From positions 46,376-110,375 of the forward strand of contig NZ_PJJJ01000025.1 of NCBI RefSeq assembly GCF_002929495.1: a DNA stretch of 64,000 nucleotides, written 5' to 3'. The notes under the pieces were generated by a model, which searched no databases, had not been told where the DNA came from, and saw nothing but the letters and a program-made list of their open reading frames with translations. This DNA comes from Cryobacterium sp. Y82. Lineage in GTDB: Bacteria > Actinomycetota > Actinomycetes > Actinomycetales > Microbacteriaceae. Below are positions 62,512 through 64,000 of this stretch, in pieces. How positions within the stretch are numbered: the stretch's first letter is position 1; the number at the start of each line of letters is the position of its first letter. The translations under genes and the position numbers were made by a program.

Positions 62512-64000
62512 ATGGAAACCTGGCCCGGAACCGCCTACCCCCTGGGCGCGACGTTTGACGGGAGCGGTACCAACTTCGCCCTGTTCAGCGAAGCCGCCCA
62601 ACGTGTCGAGCTGTGTCTCATCGACGAAGACGGAGACGAGACGCGGGTGGAGGTGCGTGAGTCATCCGCTTACATTTGGCACTGTTATCTGCCCCTCGTG
62701 CAGCCGGGCCAGCGTTACGGCTATCGGGTGCACGGCACTTACAATCCAGCGGCCGGTAATCGGGCCAACCCGAGCAAGCTGCTGCTTGATCCCTACGCCA
62801 AGGCCACGACCGAGGTTATCGACTGGGATCCCTCGTTGTTCTCCTACGATTTCGATGACCCCGACTCCCCGAATGACGAAGATTCCGCTTTGCACATGAT
62901 GCTCGGCGTCGTCGTCAACCCGTTTTTCGACTGGACCGGTGACCGGTCGCTGCGCACGCCATACAGCGAGTCCTTCATCTACGAGGCACACGTCAAGGGC
63001 CTCACCAAGCTGCAACTGTCGGTGCCGGAGAGGCAGCGCGGCACCTACGCAGGGTTGGCGCATCCGTCGGTCATCGACCACCTGCAAAAGCTCGGCGTGA
63101 CCGCTATTGAGCTGATGCCGGTGCACCAGTTCGTCAACGACGGAACACTCGTTGAACAGGGCCTGAACAATTATTGGGGCTACAACACGATCGGATTCTT
63201 CGCGCCGCACAGCGCGTATTCCGCGACCGGAGATCTCGGCCAGCAGGTGCAGGAATTCAAGGGTATGGTGCGCAGCCTGCACGCTGCCGGCATCGAGGTC
63301 ATTCTTGACGTGGTGTACAACCACACCGCCGAGGGCAACCATATGGGGCCGACCCTGTCCTTCAAGGGCATCGACAATGAGGCCTACTACCGCCTGATGG
63401 ACAACGACAAGCGTTACTACATGGACTACACCGGCACCGGAAACACCCTGAACGTGCGGCACCCGCACGTGCTGCAGCTCATCATGGACTCGCTGCGGTA
63501 CTGGGTGCTCGAGATGCACGTCGACGGATTTCGGTTCGACCTGGCGTCGGCCCTGGCCCGCGACCTTTATGACGTCGACAAGCTCTCCACCTTTTTCGAG
63601 CTTGTGCAACAAGATCCGGTCGTCTCGCAGGTCAAGCTCATCGCGGAACCGTGGGATGTCGGTCCCGGCGGCTACCAGGTCGGAAACTTTCCCTCCCAGT
63701 GGTCCGAATGGAATGGTAAGTACCGTGATACCGTGCGCGATTTTTGGCGGGGTGAGCCATCCACCCTGGGCGAATTCGCCTCCCGCGTGGCGGGATCGGC
63801 CGACCTCTACGAACACTCCGGGCGCCGCCCGATGGCCTCGATCAATTTCGTGACCGCGCACGACGGTTTCACCATCGCGGACCTGGTCTCGTATAACGAG
63901 AAACACAACGATGCCAACGGCGAAGACAACGAGGATGGTGAGTCGCACAACCGCTCGTGGAACTCCGGTATTGAGGGCCCCAGTGATGATCCCGTGATTC
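62512..64000 (+). CDS. glgX: glycogen debranching enzyme GlgX, 3' end outside window
   Basis: The first 496 codons of a GH13 isoamylase-type enzyme, still open at the window edge. ATG 62512 follows CGAGGAG. A carbohydrate-binding N-terminal domain ([19 protein letters not shown], here [18 protein letters not shown]) precedes the catalytic barrel. The four GH13 regions are [20 protein letters not shown] (catalytic Asp), IAEPWDVG (catalytic Glu) and FVTAHDGFT. The enzyme removes limit-dextrin branches of glycogen. About 200 C-terminal residues lie beyond the window. Confidence 0.95.
   Translation, partial: METWPGTAYPLGATFDGSGTNFALFSEAAQRVELCLIDEDGDETRVEVRESSAYIWHCYLPLVQPGQRYGYRVHGTYNPAAGNRANPSKLLLDPYAKATTEVIDWDPSLFSYDFDDPDSPNDEDSALHMMLGVVVNPFFDWTGDRSLRTPYSESFIYEAHVKGLTKLQLSVPERQRGTYAGLAHPSVIDHLQKLGVTAIELMPVHQFVNDGTLVEQGLNNYWGYNTIGFFAPHSAYSATGDLGQQVQEFKGMVRSLHAAGIEVILDVVYNHTAEGNHMGPTLSFKGIDNEAYYRLMDNDKRYYMDYTGTGNTLNVRHPHVLQLIMDSLRYWVLEMHVDGFRFDLASALARDLYDVDKLSTFFELVQQDPVVSQVKLIAEPWDVGPGGYQVGNFPSQWSEWNGKYRDTVRDFWRGEPSTLGEFASRVAGSADLYEHSGRRPMASINFVTAHDGFTIADLVSYNEKHNDANGEDNEDGESHNRSWNSGIEGPSDDPVI

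Overview
The window is a high-GC chromosomal segment from an actinobacterium, most likely a member of the Microbacteriaceae. The indications are an Lsr2 nucleoid protein, a truncated haemoglobin of the GlbO type, a thioredoxin-fold protein of the mycothiol-dependent nitroreductase family, paired ClpP1/ClpP2, an ileS gene behind an actinobacterial-type T-box, the folC-DUF4233-ndk and rne-rplU-rpmA-obg-proB-proA-nadD-rsfS gene orders, GTG/TTG starts and very dense coding. Species cannot be named from the sequence alone. Coding is on both strands, with many 4-bp stop/start overlaps.

Layout. 1-6.0 kb: the tail of an HNH endonuclease gene, then leftward genes for haemoglobin GlbO, an MscS channel and aminopeptidase N, and a rightward DUF2332 gene. 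6.0-13.9 kb: a split DUF4190-like membrane protein, an AAA ATPase, a lipoprotein, an unusual zinc-ribbon SDR, an HSL-type esterase and an MFS symporter whose promoter carries a palindrome. 14-18.2 kb: DsbA-like protein, rpiB, an Nei-type glycosylase, a multicopper oxidase lipoprotein, tRNA-Gly and tRNA-Pro. 18.2-22.5 kb: the protein-quality-control block tig, clpP1, clpP2, clpX. 22.5-25.6 kb: an unrecognised polytopic membrane protein and peptidase Dcp.

25.6-28.7 kb is the only decayed, accessory-looking stretch: a methyltransferase gene with two nonsense codons, a glycosyltransferase of somewhat lower GC, about 300 bp without a gene, and the frameshifted remains of an IS21-type istB gene. 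28.7-41.1 kb: valS with a GNAT gene and a small acidic protein gene, a complete oligopeptide/nickel-type ABC importer operon, and ileS behind a T-box with a very short Stem I. 41.1-43.5 kb: folC, DUF4233, ndk. 43.5-51 kb: VKOR-family protein, RNase E/G with a repeat-rich tail, and an overlapping three-gene operon of a DUF318 permease, a TIGR03943 protein and an anchored extracytoplasmic protein.

51-59.4 kb: rplU-rpmA, obgE, two tandem glutamate 5-kinase genes, proA, a small membrane protein, nadD, a single-pass membrane protein, rsfS and tRNA-Ala. This joins ribosome assembly, proline synthesis and NAD synthesis. 59.5-64 kb: lsr2, a YchJ-like protein with no canonical start, two small membrane proteins, a luciferase-like monooxygenase, and glgX cut by the window end.

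Most of the window is ordinary core genome. The points most worth a second look are the diverged tandem proB, the ileS T-box, the SDR without its catalytic tyrosine, the acidic/His-rich membrane protein at 22.6-23.3 kb, the permease operon at 47.4-50.6 kb, the MFS promoter palindrome and a strongly over-represented gcatccg motif. No CRISPR array, prophage or complete mobile element is visible.
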